A stretch of DNA of 64,000 bases from Alphaproteobacteria bacterium (lineage in GTDB: Bacteria > Pseudomonadota > Alphaproteobacteria > TMED109): positions 62,001 through 126,000 of the forward strand of contig JAJDZX010000040.1 of NCBI GenBank assembly GCA_022824395.1. The letters are read 5' to 3'. Numbering within the stretch: the stretch's first letter is position 1; the number at the start of each line of letters is the position of its first letter. Below, one piece after another: positions 8,569-18,195 of the stretch. The position numbers and the translations under genes are program-made. The notes beneath the pieces were generated by a model. That model ran no database searches and had not been told where the DNA came from. It was given only the letters and a program-made list of their open reading frames with translations.

Positions 8569-10434
8569 ATGGATGGGATGATCGAAGAGCGTGTGCCTCC
8601 TGCAGCGGTGCTGCCCGACAAGCTTTTCGGTCGAGACCAGGATGCGATTCAGGTCCCTGGCGGAAGGCGGGTCTCTCCGCGCGACGACCGCGACACGCAC
8701 CTCACGGAATTCGGCAAATCGGTCCTCCGGGATCGGTACACGCTGCCGAACGAAACGATCCAGACCATGTTTGCCCGCGTCGCGAGCACGTTCGCCGATG
8801 ACGACGGACACGCCCAGCGCCTGTACGACTACATTTCCAATCTCTGGTTCATGCCGTCGACCCCGGTGCTCTCCAACGGCGGCACGTCACGCGGCCTCCC
8901 GATCTCCTGCTTCCTGAACGAGGCGAGCGACAGCCTCGAGGGAATCGTCGATCTTTGGAACGAGAATGTCTGGCTCGCCGCGCGCGGCGGCGGGATCGGC
9001 AGCTACTGGGGCAACCTGCGTTCCATCGGCGAGCAGGTCGGTCAGAACGGCCAGACGTCCGGCATCATTCCATTCATCCGGGTCATGGACTCCCTGACCC
9101 TGGCGATCAGCCAGGGAAGCCTGCGCCGGGGCAGCGCCGCCGTCTACCTGCCGGTCAGCCATCCGGAGATCGAGGAATTCGTCGAGATCCGGCGTCCCAC
9201 CGGCGGCGACCCGCACCGCAAGGCGCCGAACCTGCACCACGGGGTCGTGATTCCCGACGCCTTCATGCGCGCCGTCGAGGCGGACGGCGAATGGGAGCTG
9301 GTCAGCCCGCGTGACCAGCAGGCCCGCCGGCACGTGTCCGCCCGGGCGCTCTGGGTCCGCATCCTGACCGCGCGCGTGGAGACCGGCGAGCCCTACCTGC
9401 TGTTCATCGACCACGTGAACCGCGCTGTCCCGGAGCATCACCGCTTCCTGGGCCTCAATGTCCGCACCTCGAACCTCTGTTCGGAAATCACGCTGCCGAC
9501 CGGCCCGGATCACTTCGAGCGCGAGCGCACCGCGACCTGCTGCCTGTCATCGGTCAACCTCGAGCGCTACGACGAGTGGAAGGACGACCCGCTCTTCATC
9601 GAGGATGTCATGCGGTTCCTGGACAACGTGCTCGAGGGCTTTATCCAGAACGCGCCCGAATCCATGGCCAACGCCCGGTACGCGTCGGAGCGGGAACGCA
9701 GCGTGGGGCTTGGGGTGATGGGATTCCACTCGTTCCTGCAGGCCCACGGACTGCCGTTCGAGTCCGCCGCGGCCAAGGCCTGGAACCGGAAGATCTTCCG
9801 GGATCTCCGGGCCCGCGCCGACGCGGCATCGCGCATCCTCGCCCAGGAAAAGGGTCCCTGCCCCGACGCCCGGGATGCCGGCGCCATGGAGCGGTTCTCG
9901 AACAAGCTCGCGATCGCGCCGACCGCTTCGATCTCCATCATCTGCGGCGGCACGTCGCCGGGCATCGAGCCCTTCGCGGCGAACGCCTTCCTGCACAAGA
10001 CCCTCTCGGGCGCGTTCCCGGTGCGAAACGTCTACCTCCAGAAGCTGCTCGAGGAGAAGGGGCGCGACACCGACGACGTGTGGTCGTCGATCACGACCCG
10101 CCAGGGCTCCGTCCAGCATCTGGACTTCCTCGACGATGACGAAAAGGCGGTGTTCCGCACCGCTTTCGAGATCGACCAGCGGTGGGTGGTCGAACTGGCG
10201 GCTGACCGGGCACCCTACATCTGCCAGTCGCAGTCGCTGAACCTGTTCCTGCCCGCCAACGTCCACAAGCGGGACCTCCACCACCTGCATTTCCAGGCGT
10301 GGAAGCGCGGCGTGAAGAGCCTCTACTACCTGCGCTCCATGTCGCTGCAGCGCTCCGACCAGGAAGCCATACCCGAGGTTGCCGCGGCTTCCGAGGAACC
10401 GGTCGACTACGAGGAATGCTTGGCCTGCCAGTAG
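8569..10434 (+). CDS. nrdA: Ribonucleoside-diphosphate reductase, alpha (catalytic) subunit, class I
   Basis: Reduces ribonucleotides to deoxyribonucleotides. It is 621 aa without an N-terminal ATP-cone (allosteric activity) domain. Key residues: the first redox Cys in LPISCFLNEASDSLEGI (Cys114), the active-site Cys and Glu in NLCSEI (Cys304, Glu306), the second redox Cys in TATCCLSSVNL (324-325), the Tyr pair in SLYYLRS, and the C-terminal shuttle pair ECLACQ (Cys617, Cys620). The Tyr pair and C-terminal Cys pair favour class I, which needs a partner beta subunit. No nrdB follows, although relatives usually have one next door. ATG 8569 has a weak GGGG-type ribosome site about 12 nt upstream. 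Confidence 0.92.
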   Translation: MDGMIEERVPPAAVLPDKLFGRDQDAIQVPGGRRVSPRDDRDTHLTEFGKSVLRDRYTLPNETIQTMFARVASTFADDDGHAQRLYDYISNLWFMPSTPVLSNGGTSRGLPISCFLNEASDSLEGIVDLWNENVWLAARGGGIGSYWGNLRSIGEQVGQNGQTSGIIPFIRVMDSLTLAISQGSLRRGSAAVYLPVSHPEIEEFVEIRRPTGGDPHRKAPNLHHGVVIPDAFMRAVEADGEWELVSPRDQQARRHVSARALWVRILTARVETGEPYLLFIDHVNRAVPEHHRFLGLNVRTSNLCSEITLPTGPDHFERERTATCCLSSVNLERYDEWKDDPLFIEDVMRFLDNVLEGFIQNAPESMANARYASERERSVGLGVMGFHSFLQAHGLPFESAAAKAWNRKIFRDLRARADAASRILAQEKGPCPDARDAGAMERFSNKLAIAPTASISIICGGTSPGIEPFAANAFLHKTLSGAFPVRNVYLQKLLEEKGRDTDDVWSSITTRQGSVQHLDFLDDDEKAVFRTAFEIDQRWVVELAADRAPYICQSQSLNLFLPANVHKRDLHHLHFQAWKRGVKSLYYLRSMSLQRSDQEAIPEVAAASEEPVDYEECLACQ

Positions 10435-10551
10435 CGCCGGTGCCGCCTGGGCATCTGGACCGAGGGCCGGGGCACGGACCGAGACGGCCGTTCCCGTCCT
10501 AGTTCGCCCGCGCCCCCACCGCCCCGCAGCCGCCGGACGGCGAACCGCATC

Positions 10552-11079
10552 ATGGGCGAGCGCTTCGAGGACATGCTGGCGGGCGGCCACCCGAACTCAC
10601 TCGGGCGGACCCTGGAAGTCGTGGCGTCCGTCCTGGCCCGCCCGGCCCGATTCGCCGAACTCTTCGTGTGCTACGCCGCCGCCGACCCCGTGGTCCGGCT
10701 GCGCACCTCGAACGCGCTCAAGCGCGTGGAGGCAGAACGCCACGACCTCCTGGTTCCCTACATCGACCGGCTGATCAACGAGATCGGCGAGCTCGACCAG
10801 GCTTCCGCGCAGTGGACTCTCGCCCAGCTCTTCGACCGGCTGGCCCCCGACATGGATTCCGCCCAGCGCGCGGGCGCCCGCTCGATCATGCAACGCAACC
10901 TGTCTGCGCATGACGACTGGATCGTGCTCAATGCAACCGTGGAGACCCTGTCCCGCTGGGCGTCGGAAGACCCGAGCCTGCGGCGGTGGCTGCGGCCGCA
11001 CCTCGAACGCCTGTCAGCCGACCGGCGGAAATCGGTGGCGGCGCGGGCCCGCAAGCACCTGCGCCGTCTCCATCCGTGA
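10552..11079 (+). CDS. Hypothetical helical-repeat (HEAT-like) protein
   Basis: A 175-aa cytoplasmic protein with no signal peptide or membrane helix. I do not recognise a named family. It is almost all amphipathic helix, with repeated Ala/Leu/Arg patterns such as PVVRLRTSNALKRVEAE, DWIVLNATVETLSRWASED and RRKSVAARARKHLRRL that resemble HEAT/armadillo repeats. The C-terminus is very basic. It lies 117 bp after nrdA and 56 bp before the M15-like gene on the same strand. A scaffold or nucleic-acid contact role is possible, but nothing in the sequence proves it. Confidence 0.7.
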   Translation: MGERFEDMLAGGHPNSLGRTLEVVASVLARPARFAELFVCYAAADPVVRLRTSNALKRVEAERHDLLVPYIDRLINEIGELDQASAQWTLAQLFDRLAPDMDSAQRAGARSIMQRNLSAHDDWIVLNATVETLSRWASEDPSLRRWLRPHLERLSADRRKSVAARARKHLRRLHP

Positions 11080-11135
11080 ACTCGCGGCGCGCCGGTCGAC
11101 GGCAGGCGGCCGGGGCCCGGGAAGGGAGCACAAGG

Positions 11136-11822
11136 ATGCAGCAGAACCGATTCGGGGCGCTGAAGCGTTTCGCCGACCGGCAGGCGGACGCCGACTCCCC
11201 TGCCCTGCAGAGGAACATCGTCCGGACCCTGGAGCACTTCGGCCGCGTCCGGCTGTCCAAGCACTTCTTCATGCGTGACTTCCTGTACTCGGAGGTCTCC
11301 GCGGTCCACGGCATCCCCAACATTCCGAACGCGCCCGAACTCGCGATCGAGGCAGGCAGGGGGCTCTGCGAGCACCTTCTGGAGCCGCTTCGGGCGATCT
11401 TCGGACACGTCACGGTTCGCTCCGCCTTCCGGAGCGCGGCGGTCAACCGGTACGGCAACCGGCACGGGCTGAGCTGCGCCCGCAATGCCAGGACCCACGC
11501 GAAGCACATCTGGGACCACCGCGATGCGGACGGGTGCATCGGTGCCACGGCCTGCGTCGTGATCCCGTGGTTCATCGACTCGGCGGCATACCGGGCCACC
11601 GGCGACTGGCGGCCGCTGGCATGGTTCATCCACGACCGGCTGCCGTACTCGGAAATGTGCTTCTTTCCGAACAACGCCGCATTCAACCTGACGTGGCGGA
11701 GCCGGCGGCCGCGTCGCGAGATCCGGAGTTACGTGCCTCCCCGGGGAATCCTCACGCGTCCGGGCTTCGCCAACCACGCCGGCGACCACAGCGCCTGCTA
11801 TCCGGGCTTCCCCACCGCCTGA
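11136..11822 (+). CDS. Peptidase M15-like hypothetical protein
   Basis: A 228-aa protein with ATG at 11136 and GAAGGGA upstream. The middle contains VRSAFRSAAVNRYGN, then RTHAKHIWDHRDADGCIGATACVVIPWF, then LPYSEMCFFPNNAAFNLTW. This order resembles the D-Ala-D-Ala carboxypeptidase-like (M15) fold: an SxxRS-type strand, a His/Asp metal-site segment and a closing aromatic strand. The classical SxHxxGxAxD motif is altered and no signal peptide is visible, so peptidase activity is uncertain. It contains several Cys. Function unknown; the family resemblance is my inference. Confidence 0.7.
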   Translation: MQQNRFGALKRFADRQADADSPALQRNIVRTLEHFGRVRLSKHFFMRDFLYSEVSAVHGIPNIPNAPELAIEAGRGLCEHLLEPLRAIFGHVTVRSAFRSAAVNRYGNRHGLSCARNARTHAKHIWDHRDADGCIGATACVVIPWFIDSAAYRATGDWRPLAWFIHDRLPYSEMCFFPNNAAFNLTWRSRRPRREIRSYVPPRGILTRPGFANHAGDHSACYPGFPTA

Positions 11823-11956
11823 AGCAAGGCTCGGATCGGCCGGCAGCCGGCGCGCCGGCGGGCGGCGTGCCAAATCTACTAGACTGCCTGCCAGCAGGCT
11901 CGTTGCCGTCGCGGCCGCCGGCCATGCGCCCCCCTGCGGCCAAGCGGAAGGTGCCC

Positions 11957-13048
11957 GTGCCGACCATTACCGAAGCCGACGTGCGCTCCGCCCTGACCGG
12001 CGTCAAGGACCCCGCCCGCAACCAGGACGTCATCAGTCTCGGAATGGTGCAGGAGATCGCCATCCGGGACGGCAACGTCGCCTTCGCCCTGGAGGCCGAG
12101 CCGGCACGGGCCAAGGCGCTGGAGGTCGTGCGCCGCGCCTGCGAGCAGGCGGTCCTGTCGCTCCCCGGGGTGGCGTCGGTGAGCGCGGTGCTGACCGCCG
12201 AACGGCGGCCGCAGGCGCCGGCGGGGCCGGGCGCCGGCGCGCACGCCATCTCCCTGCCGGGCGTCCGCTCGATCATTGCCGTCGCCAGCGGCAAGGGCGG
12301 CGTCGGCAAGTCGACCGTCACCGCCAACCTGGCCCTGGCCATGCGCCGCCAGGGGCTGGAGGTCGGCATCCTGGATGCCGATATCTACGGCCCTTCCCAG
12401 CCCCGCCTGATGGGGATTTCCGGTCGGCCGCATGCGATCGACGACCGCCGCATCCGGCCGATGGCCGGGTACGGGATCAAGGTCATGTCGATCGGCTTCA
12501 TGGTGGACGAGGAGCGTCCCATGATCTGGCGGGGGCCCATGGTCCAGGGAGCGCTGGAACAGCTGCTCCGGGACGTGGAGTGGGGCGAGCTCGACGTCCT
12601 GCTGGTCGACATGCCGCCCGGCACGGGGGACGTGCAGCTCACCATGTCGCAGCGCGTGCCGCTCCGCGGCGCCGTGATCGTCTCCACGCCGCAGGACATC
12701 GCGCTCATCGATGCCCGCAAGGGGCTGAACATGTTTCGCCGGGTCGACGTCCCGGTCCTGGGATTCATCGAGAACATGAGCTGGTTCGCCTGCCCGAAAT
12801 GCGGCGCGCGCACCGAGATCTTCGCCCACGGCGGCGCCGAGCAGGCGGCAGCCGCCATGCAGGTCCCGTTCCTGGGCGGCATCCCGCTCCACCTCAGGAT
12901 CCGGGAAACGTCCGACCAGGGCCAGCCGATCGTGGCCACCGCGCCCGAGAGCGCCGAGGCCCGCGCCTTCGTCGAGGTGGCCGAGCGGATCGCCGCGGTC
13001 CTGCAGGAGGCCGACACCGCTGCGATGCCGGAGATCAGCTTCGACTGA
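11957..13048 (+). CDS. mrp: Mrp/ApbC-family iron-sulfur cluster carrier ATPase
   Basis: A P-loop ATPase that carries and transfers Fe-S clusters in the cytosol, 363 aa. Residues 1-80 form the N-terminal MIP18-like (DUF59) domain starting PTITEADV. The deviant Walker A SGKGGVGKST follows, then DADIYGPSQP, LLVDMPPGTGDVQLT, and the cluster-binding CPKCG (CxxC). GTG 11957 is chosen because GGAAGG sits 5 nt upstream and the protein then begins exactly where relatives do; an in-frame ATG at 11924 is the alternative. It converges on thyX with 9 bp between stops. Confidence 0.94.
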   Translation: MPTITEADVRSALTGVKDPARNQDVISLGMVQEIAIRDGNVAFALEAEPARAKALEVVRRACEQAVLSLPGVASVSAVLTAERRPQAPAGPGAGAHAISLPGVRSIIAVASGKGGVGKSTVTANLALAMRRQGLEVGILDADIYGPSQPRLMGISGRPHAIDDRRIRPMAGYGIKVMSIGFMVDEERPMIWRGPMVQGALEQLLRDVEWGELDVLLVDMPPGTGDVQLTMSQRVPLRGAVIVSTPQDIALIDARKGLNMFRRVDVPVLGFIENMSWFACPKCGARTEIFAHGGAEQAAAAMQVPFLGGIPLHLRIRETSDQGQPIVATAPESAEARAFVEVAERIAAVLQEADTAAMPEISFD

Positions 13049-13057
13049 AGGCCGCCG

Positions 13058-13978
13058 CTAGGCGGGCGGCAGCTCGCGCCCGAGGAGCGCGTGCAGCTCG
13101 CGCCACTCGCGCAGGCCGAGCCCGCTCCCCTCCCGGTCCACCGGTTCGCCCGCCAGCCAGGCCCGGACCACCTTCAGCATGGGGCCCGACAGCTCGGCGG
13201 CCCCCAGCCGGTAGTCCTCGAACGCCTCCGCGACCTGCGGCACCCAGCGCTGCACGATGCCGAGCATCGCCTCCGCGTAGACCCGGATCTCGGTCTGCGC
13301 GTGGGGGTCCGCCCGCAGCTGCAGGAAGTGCAGCAGGTTGTGAAGATTGACCTTCCAGTACCACTGCGTGTACGTGGAAAGCGGCAGGTTGATCCGGGCG
13401 ATCTCGCGGGCCAGGCCGGGCCGCGCCGGGTCGACGGGTGTTCCGTCGGGCTTCTCGTTGAGGAGCCATTCGTAGCGGTCGTAGGCGTGGCGCGCGTCCT
13501 CCTCGAGCAGCCGTCTGACCTCCTCGGCAACGCCCGCCGGGACGTGTTCGTCGCGCCCCTGCGCATTGGAACTGGACTGCTCGGCGAGGTCCTCCGGCGC
13601 CGGCACGTAGAACTCGCGATCGAGGACCGAGTAGCGGGCCGAGTACTCGTTGACCGATGCCGTGCGATGGCGGATCCATTGCCGGGCCACGAAGATCGGC
13701 AGCTTCACGTGGAACTTGATCGAACACATCTCGAACGGGGTCGTGTGCCGATGGCGCATCAGGTAGCGGATCAGGCCGCGGTCCTCGCGGACCCGACGCG
13801 TGCGCGCTCCGTAGGACACGCGCGCCGCCTGCACGACCGCCGCGTCATCCCCCATGTAGTCGACCACGCGGATGAACCCGTGATCCAGCACGGGATACTC
13901 GCGCCCGAGGATGGCCTCGACGGCCGGAACGATCGGTCGGCCCGTGGTCGCATCGTCCGCAGGGGTCGAAGCAGTCAC
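13058..13978 (-). CDS. thyX: FAD-dependent thymidylate synthase
   Basis: Makes dTMP from dUMP using methylene-tetrahydrofolate, with FAD as hydride carrier. It is a flavin enzyme unrelated to ThyA. The protein is 306 aa, rather long for the family, with extra length at both ends. The diagnostic ThyX motif [15 protein letters not shown] is present, along with [16 protein letters not shown], which includes flavin contacts. GTG at 13978 is the most upstream plausible start downstream of the unknown gene, 10 bp away on the same strand, so the two may be co-transcribed. No thyA is visible in the window. Confidence 0.94.
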   Translation of the reverse strand: MTASTPADDATTGRPIVPAVEAILGREYPVLDHGFIRVVDYMGDDAAVVQAARVSYGARTRRVREDRGLIRYLMRHRHTTPFEMCSIKFHVKLPIFVARQWIRHRTASVNEYSARYSVLDREFYVPAPEDLAEQSSSNAQGRDEHVPAGVAEEVRRLLEEDARHAYDRYEWLLNEKPDGTPVDPARPGLAREIARINLPLSTYTQWYWKVNLHNLLHFLQLRADPHAQTEIRVYAEAMLGIVQRWVPQVAEAFEDYRLGAAELSGPMLKVVRAWLAGEPVDREGSGLGLREWRELHALLGRELPPA

Positions 13979-13988
13979 GGGCCGGAAC

Positions 13989-14489
13989 TCACTGCCCCAG
14001 CTGGAAGACGTGCCGGCGCAGGAAGTAGCGGATCGCGGCCGGCTTGGGGGGCAGGACGGCCGGATAGTAGGCCGGGTGGGCATGAAACGAGAAGGCGCCG
14101 GTTGAGCGCGCGGTGTAGTGCAGGTGCCAGCGGTTGCCGTCGACGACGGCGGTGCGCCACGCCGCCAGCGTCGTGTTGCCGAGCATGGATTCGAATTGCT
14201 CGTGGACGTAGATCTGCTGCTTTTCGACGAACGCCTTGAGGCGCGCCGGCTGCTCGAGCGGATAGCAGCGGGCGGGCAGGCCGAGGATCAACAGCACATG
14301 GTCCAGGCTGACGGCGCGGATCAGGCCGCCGCCGTCGTACCCGTTGTCGTCCGTTTCCACGTCGATGGCCTGGTACCCGATGGCCGAGACGACAGCGGCT
14401 TCGAAGTCGGCGGCCGTCGGGGCAAGCGCGTCGCCGGCGAAGGATTCAGGAAGAATGGCGTGGAGAAGCGGGTCGCCGGAAGCTGACAA
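13989..14489 (-). CDS. Hypothetical protein upstream of thyX
   Basis: A 166-aa protein of unrecognised family. The TTG at 14489 is preceded by ACGGAG about 10 nt upstream; no better ATG exists in this frame. The protein appears soluble. Notable segments are [27 protein letters not shown], the aromatic/basic [29 protein letters not shown] and [14 protein letters not shown]. Codon use looks like the neighbours. It ends 10 bp before thyX, suggesting one transcript. I cannot assign a function. Confidence 0.6.
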   Translation of the reverse strand: MSASGDPLLHAILPESFAGDALAPTAADFEAAVVSAIGYQAIDVETDDNGYDGGGLIRAVSLDHVLLILGLPARCYPLEQPARLKAFVEKQQIYVHEQFESMLGNTTLAAWRTAVVDGNRWHLHYTARSTGAFSFHAHPAYYPAVLPPKPAAIRYFLRRHVFQLGQ

Positions 14490-14838
14490 GGGAGGTACTC
14501 CGTTAGGACCATGGCGACGAGGCCGAGCCCGGGTTTCCTGCAGGACGCGCCGCCCGGACCGGCTTGCGGCCCCAAGGTAACCAACTGGGGCGGTGCGCGC
14601 ACCCCGGCAGGAGGGCCGATGGCGCGGGCGAGCAGACGCCCGTTCCCGGTCGTACCGGCCGGCCTCCGCCCGCACGGATGTCCCTCGTCCAGGCGCGCGG
14701 CCGCGGCCGCGAGGAACCGGGCGGACCCGCAGCCGGCAGCGGCGACCGGGGCGTCGGTTCTGCGCAACCTGCCCCGCCTCTGGTATCTTGCCGCCCGTCC
14801 CCTTCCGGCATCGTCCCGGATCCCCCACGGAGTCCCGC
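14490..14838. other. Divergent intergenic region before sdhCDAB
   Basis: A 349-bp GC-rich gap between the unknown leftward gene and sdhC. The only regulatory-looking element is the extended -10 near 14781 listed separately. Open frames crossing it in several directions lack start sites and motifs and look like chance in high-GC DNA. Confidence 0.5.
14781..14789 (+). promoter_or_regulatory. Candidate extended -10 promoter for sdhCDAB
   Basis: TGGTATCTT fits an extended -10 (TGn-TATnnT) and would place the start near 14796, about 43 nt before the sdhC ATG. No good -35 hexamer sits at 17 bp, so support is moderate. Confidence 0.4.
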
Positions 14839-15225
14839 ATGCCGGACCCCACGCGACGCCCCCTGTCACCGCACCTGTCGGTCTACCGGCCTGAGATCAC
14901 GTCGGTTCTGTCGATCCTGCACCGTCTCTCCGGGCTGTTCCTGGCCCTCGGGATGGTGGCGCTCGCGGCGTTCCTCGGGGCGGCCGCGGCCGGGCAGGCG
15001 GCATTCGAGGTCGCCACCTCGGCCCTCGGCAGCCTCATCGGATGCGCGTTCCTGGTCGCCGTGTCGGTCGCGTTCTTCTACCACCTCGCCAACGGGGTGC
15101 GGCACCTTTGCTGGGACGCCGGATTCGGCTTCGAGATGGCGAACGTCCGGAGGTCCGGCTGGTTCGTGGTCGGTCTCACGGCGGTCCTGACGGTGCTGTT
15201 CTGGCTTGGAGTCTCGGCATCGTGA
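14839..15225 (+). CDS. sdhC: Succinate dehydrogenase cytochrome b556 subunit
   Basis: Membrane anchor of complex II, 128 aa, three transmembrane helices. The N-terminal [26 protein letters not shown] is the classical SdhC signature (quinone-site Ser/Arg region). The heme ligand lies in [17 protein letters not shown] 14839 follows CGGAG at 8-9 nt spacing. The stop overlaps the sdhD GTG by 4 bp (GTGA). First gene of sdhCDAB. Confidence 0.96.
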   Translation: MPDPTRRPLSPHLSVYRPEITSVLSILHRLSGLFLALGMVALAAFLGAAAAGQAAFEVATSALGSLIGCAFLVAVSVAFFYHLANGVRHLCWDAGFGFEMANVRRSGWFVVGLTAVLTVLFWLGVSAS

Positions 15226-15605
15226 GTCTTCGCCCCCCCCTGGCGCGGGTGCGCGGGCACGGATCCGCGCACGAAGGGGCGCATCACTGGTGGATGCAGC
15301 GCGTGACCGCGGTGGCGCTGGCGCTGCTCGGCGCCTGGTTCGCATGGTCGGTGCCCTGCCTCGTCGGTGCCGGCCACGGCGAGTTCGTGGCCTGGATGGC
15401 GCGACCCGTCAATTCGGTGCTGCTCGTGCTGCTGGTGGGCTCCGGCTTCTACCACGGCTGGCTCGGCATCAGGGTCGTCGTCGAGGACTACGTGCCGGCG
15501 CCCGGGCCACGCACGGTGGTCCTCGCCGTCTGCGCGGGGATCGCCTGGCTGGCGGCGGCCGGGGCCGGGCTGGCGGTCCTGCGGGCCGGCTACGGGGGAG
15601 TGTGA
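15222..15605 (+). CDS. sdhD: Succinate dehydrogenase hydrophobic anchor subunit
   Basis: The second membrane anchor of complex II, 127 aa with three helices. Diagnostic features are [19 protein letters not shown] near the N-terminus and [17 protein letters not shown], whose His is the expected second heme b ligand. GTG start at 15222 inside the sdhC stop; its own stop shares one base with the sdhA ATG (TGATG). The family is weakly conserved, but position and motif make the call firm. Confidence 0.93.
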   Translation: MSLRPPLARVRGHGSAHEGAHHWWMQRVTAVALALLGAWFAWSVPCLVGAGHGEFVAWMARPVNSVLLVLLVGSGFYHGWLGIRVVVEDYVPAPGPRTVVLAVCAGIAWLAAAGAGLAVLRAGYGGV

Positions 15606-17395
15606 TGGCGGGTGGCTACGACATCGTCGACCACGCCTACGACGTCGTGGTGGTCGGCGCCGGCGGCGCGGGGCTCCGCGCCACGCTGGGACTGGCCGAG
15701 CGCGGCTTCCGCACGGCCTGCCTGACCAAGGTGTTCCCGACGCGCAGCCACACGGTGGCCGCGCAGGGCGGGATCAGTGCCGCGCTCGGCAACATGGGTG
15801 CGGATGACTGGCGCTGGCACATGTACGACACCGTCAAGGGGTCGGACTGGCTCGGCGATCAGGATGCGATCGCGTACATGTGCCGCGAGGCCACGGACGC
15901 CGTCATCGAGCTCGAGCACTACGGCGTGCCCTTCTCCCGGATTCCCGACGGGCGGATCTACCAGCGCGCGTTCGGCGGCATGACGACCGAATTCGGCGAA
16001 GGGCCGGCGGCGCAGCGCACGTGTGCGGCGGCGGACCGGACCGGCCATGCGATCCTGCACACGCTGTACCAGCAGTCGCTCCGCCACGCCGCCGAGTTCT
16101 TCGTCGAGTTCTTCGTGCTGGACCTCCTGATGGACGCCGACGGCGCCTGCCAGGGGGTACTGGCCTGGAAGCTCGACGACGGCACGCTGCACCGTTTCCG
16201 GGCGCACACCGTGATCCTGGCCACCGGCGGCTACGGGCGTGTCTACTTTTCCTGCACGTCCGCGCACATCTGCACCGGCGACGGCAACGCGATGGTCCTG
16301 CGCGCCGGGCTGCCGCTCCAGGACATGGAGTTCGTGCAGTTCCACCCGACCGGGATCTACGGCGCCGGCTGCCTCATCAGCGAAGGCGTGCGCGGCGAAG
16401 GCGGCTACCTCACGAACTCGGAGGGAGAGCGCTTCATGGAGCGCTACGCGCCCAGCACCAGGGACCTCGCGTCGCGCGACGTGGTGAGCCGGTCGATCAC
16501 GCTCGAACTCCGGGCGGGCCGCGGCGTCGGGGAACGCCAGGATCACGTGCACCTGCACCTGGAACACCTCGACGCGGACGTCATCGCGGAACGGCTGCCG
16601 GGAATCGCGGACTTGGCCCGCATTTTCGGCGGCGTCGACGTCACCCGCGAACCGATTCCCGTGCTCCCGACCTGCCACTACAACATGGGCGGCATCCCCG
16701 TGCTGCACACCGGAGAGACCGTGACGGGGAGCGCGGACGACCCGGACGCCGCGGTCCCGGGATTGATGAGTGCCGGCGAGGCGGCGTGCGTCTCGGTCCA
16801 CGGTGCCAACCGGCTCGGGTCGAACTCGCTGCTCGACCTGGTGATTTTCGGCCGGGCCTGCGCGAACCGGATCGCCGCCACGCAGCAGCCGCACGCCGCC
16901 GGCCGGGCGCCCCTGCAGGAGGCCGAGGATGCCATCCTCGCCCGCTTCGACGCCTTTCGCCACGCGGATGGCGGGACGCCGACGGCCGAACTCCGTCTGC
17001 AGATGCAGCGCGCCATGCAGGACCATTGCGCCGTGTTCCGCACCGGTGACAACCTCACGGAGGGGGTCGACAAGATCGCCGAGGCCTGGCGACAGCTGGG
17101 GGATGTCCGGGTCACCGACCGCTCGCTGATCTGGAACACCGATCTCGTGGAGACCCTCGAACTGGAAAACCTGCTGCAACAGGCGGCCGTGACCATCGGT
17201 TCGGCCCTGCACCGGACCGAGAGCCGGGGGGCGCACGCCCGCGAGGACTACCCCGACCGCGACGACGAGAGCTGGCTGACCCACACGCTGGCATGGTTCC
17301 GTGACGGCCGCGCCGAATGTGCCGCGCGTCCGGTGCATCTCGACACGGATTCACCGGACATCGACACCATTCCCCCCAAGCCGCGCGTCTACTAG
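15605..17395 (+). CDS. sdhA: Succinate dehydrogenase flavoprotein subunit
   Basis: The FAD-containing catalytic subunit that oxidises succinate to fumarate (TCA cycle and complex II), 596 aa. The dinucleotide fold [12 protein letters not shown] is at 15-26. The covalent-FAD His is in [17 protein letters not shown]. Active-site segments include [26 protein letters not shown], the [10 protein letters not shown] His and [23 protein letters not shown]. The C-terminal IPPKPRVY is typical. ATG 15605 is translationally coupled to sdhD. Confidence 0.98.
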   Translation: MAGGYDIVDHAYDVVVVGAGGAGLRATLGLAERGFRTACLTKVFPTRSHTVAAQGGISAALGNMGADDWRWHMYDTVKGSDWLGDQDAIAYMCREATDAVIELEHYGVPFSRIPDGRIYQRAFGGMTTEFGEGPAAQRTCAAADRTGHAILHTLYQQSLRHAAEFFVEFFVLDLLMDADGACQGVLAWKLDDGTLHRFRAHTVILATGGYGRVYFSCTSAHICTGDGNAMVLRAGLPLQDMEFVQFHPTGIYGAGCLISEGVRGEGGYLTNSEGERFMERYAPSTRDLASRDVVSRSITLELRAGRGVGERQDHVHLHLEHLDADVIAERLPGIADLARIFGGVDVTREPIPVLPTCHYNMGGIPVLHTGETVTGSADDPDAAVPGLMSAGEAACVSVHGANRLGSNSLLDLVIFGRACANRIAATQQPHAAGRAPLQEAEDAILARFDAFRHADGGTPTAELRLQMQRAMQDHCAVFRTGDNLTEGVDKIAEAWRQLGDVRVTDRSLIWNTDLVETLELENLLQQAAVTIGSALHRTESRGAHAREDYPDRDDESWLTHTLAWFRDGRAECAARPVHLDTDSPDIDTIPPKPRVY

Positions 17396-17411
17396 CGAGG
17401 AACAGGCAACG

Positions 17412-18188
17412 ATGGTGGCGTTCAGACTTCCCAGAGGTTCCCAGGTACGGCCCGGACGGCGAGTGCCAGCGCCGGACGGCGCCCGCAACGTCCGTGAATT
17501 CCGGGTGTACCGCTATTCCCCCGACAGCGGCGAACCGCCGCAGCTCGATTCCTTCGAGGTCGATCTGGACCGGAGCGGGCCGATGGTGCTGGACGCCCTG
17601 ATCGAGATCAAGAATTCCCTCGACTCCACCCTCGCCTTCCGGCGGTCCTGCCGCGAGGGGGTGTGCGGATCCTGCGCGATGAACATCGACGGGACCAACA
17701 CGCTGGCCTGCACGAAGGCGATCGACGACGTCCGCGGCCCGGTCAAGGTCTACCCGCTGCCGCACATGCCGGTGATCAAGGACCTGGTTCCCGATCTGAC
17801 CGACGCCTACGCGCAGTACGCGCTCGTCGAGCCATGGATGAAGACCGAATCGCCGCCGCCGGCCAAGGAACGCCTGCAGTCCGAGGAGGACCGCCGCAAG
17901 CTCGACGGGCTGTACGAGTGCATCCTGTGCTTCTGCTGCAGCACCAGCTGCCCGAGCTACTGGTGGAACGGGGACCGCTACCTCGGTCCGGCCACGCTCC
18001 TGCAGGCGGCGCGCTGGCTGCAGGACAGCCGCGACGAGGCGGCCGGTGAGCGGCTCGACGCGCTGGAGGATCCGTTCCGGCTGTACCGCTGCCACACCAT
18101 CATGAACTGCACCAAGACCTGTCCGAAGGGTCTCAACCCGGCCCGCGCCATCAGCGACATCAAACGCCGCATCCAGCAACGGCGCTGA
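17412..18188 (+). CDS. sdhB: Succinate dehydrogenase iron-sulfur subunit
   Basis: Electron-transfer subunit of complex II with three clusters, 258 aa. The [2Fe-2S] ligands are in [15 protein letters not shown] with the last Cys in NTLAC. The [4Fe-4S] motif is [12 protein letters not shown], and the [3Fe-4S]/[4Fe-4S] C-terminal ligands are in [20 protein letters not shown] 17412 is preceded by GAGGAAC. It sits 16 bp after sdhA and 7 bp before the antiporter gene. Confidence 0.98.
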   Translation: MVAFRLPRGSQVRPGRRVPAPDGARNVREFRVYRYSPDSGEPPQLDSFEVDLDRSGPMVLDALIEIKNSLDSTLAFRRSCREGVCGSCAMNIDGTNTLACTKAIDDVRGPVKVYPLPHMPVIKDLVPDLTDAYAQYALVEPWMKTESPPPAKERLQSEEDRRKLDGLYECILCFCCSTSCPSYWWNGDRYLGPATLLQAARWLQDSRDEAAGERLDALEDPFRLYRCHTIMNCTKTCPKGLNPARAISDIKRRIQQRR

Positions 18189-18195
18189 CGCGCCG

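Noticed and set aside
15590-17338. 582-codon leftward open frame opposite sdhA
   Set aside because: High-GC antisense artefact over a gene with all SdhA motifs.
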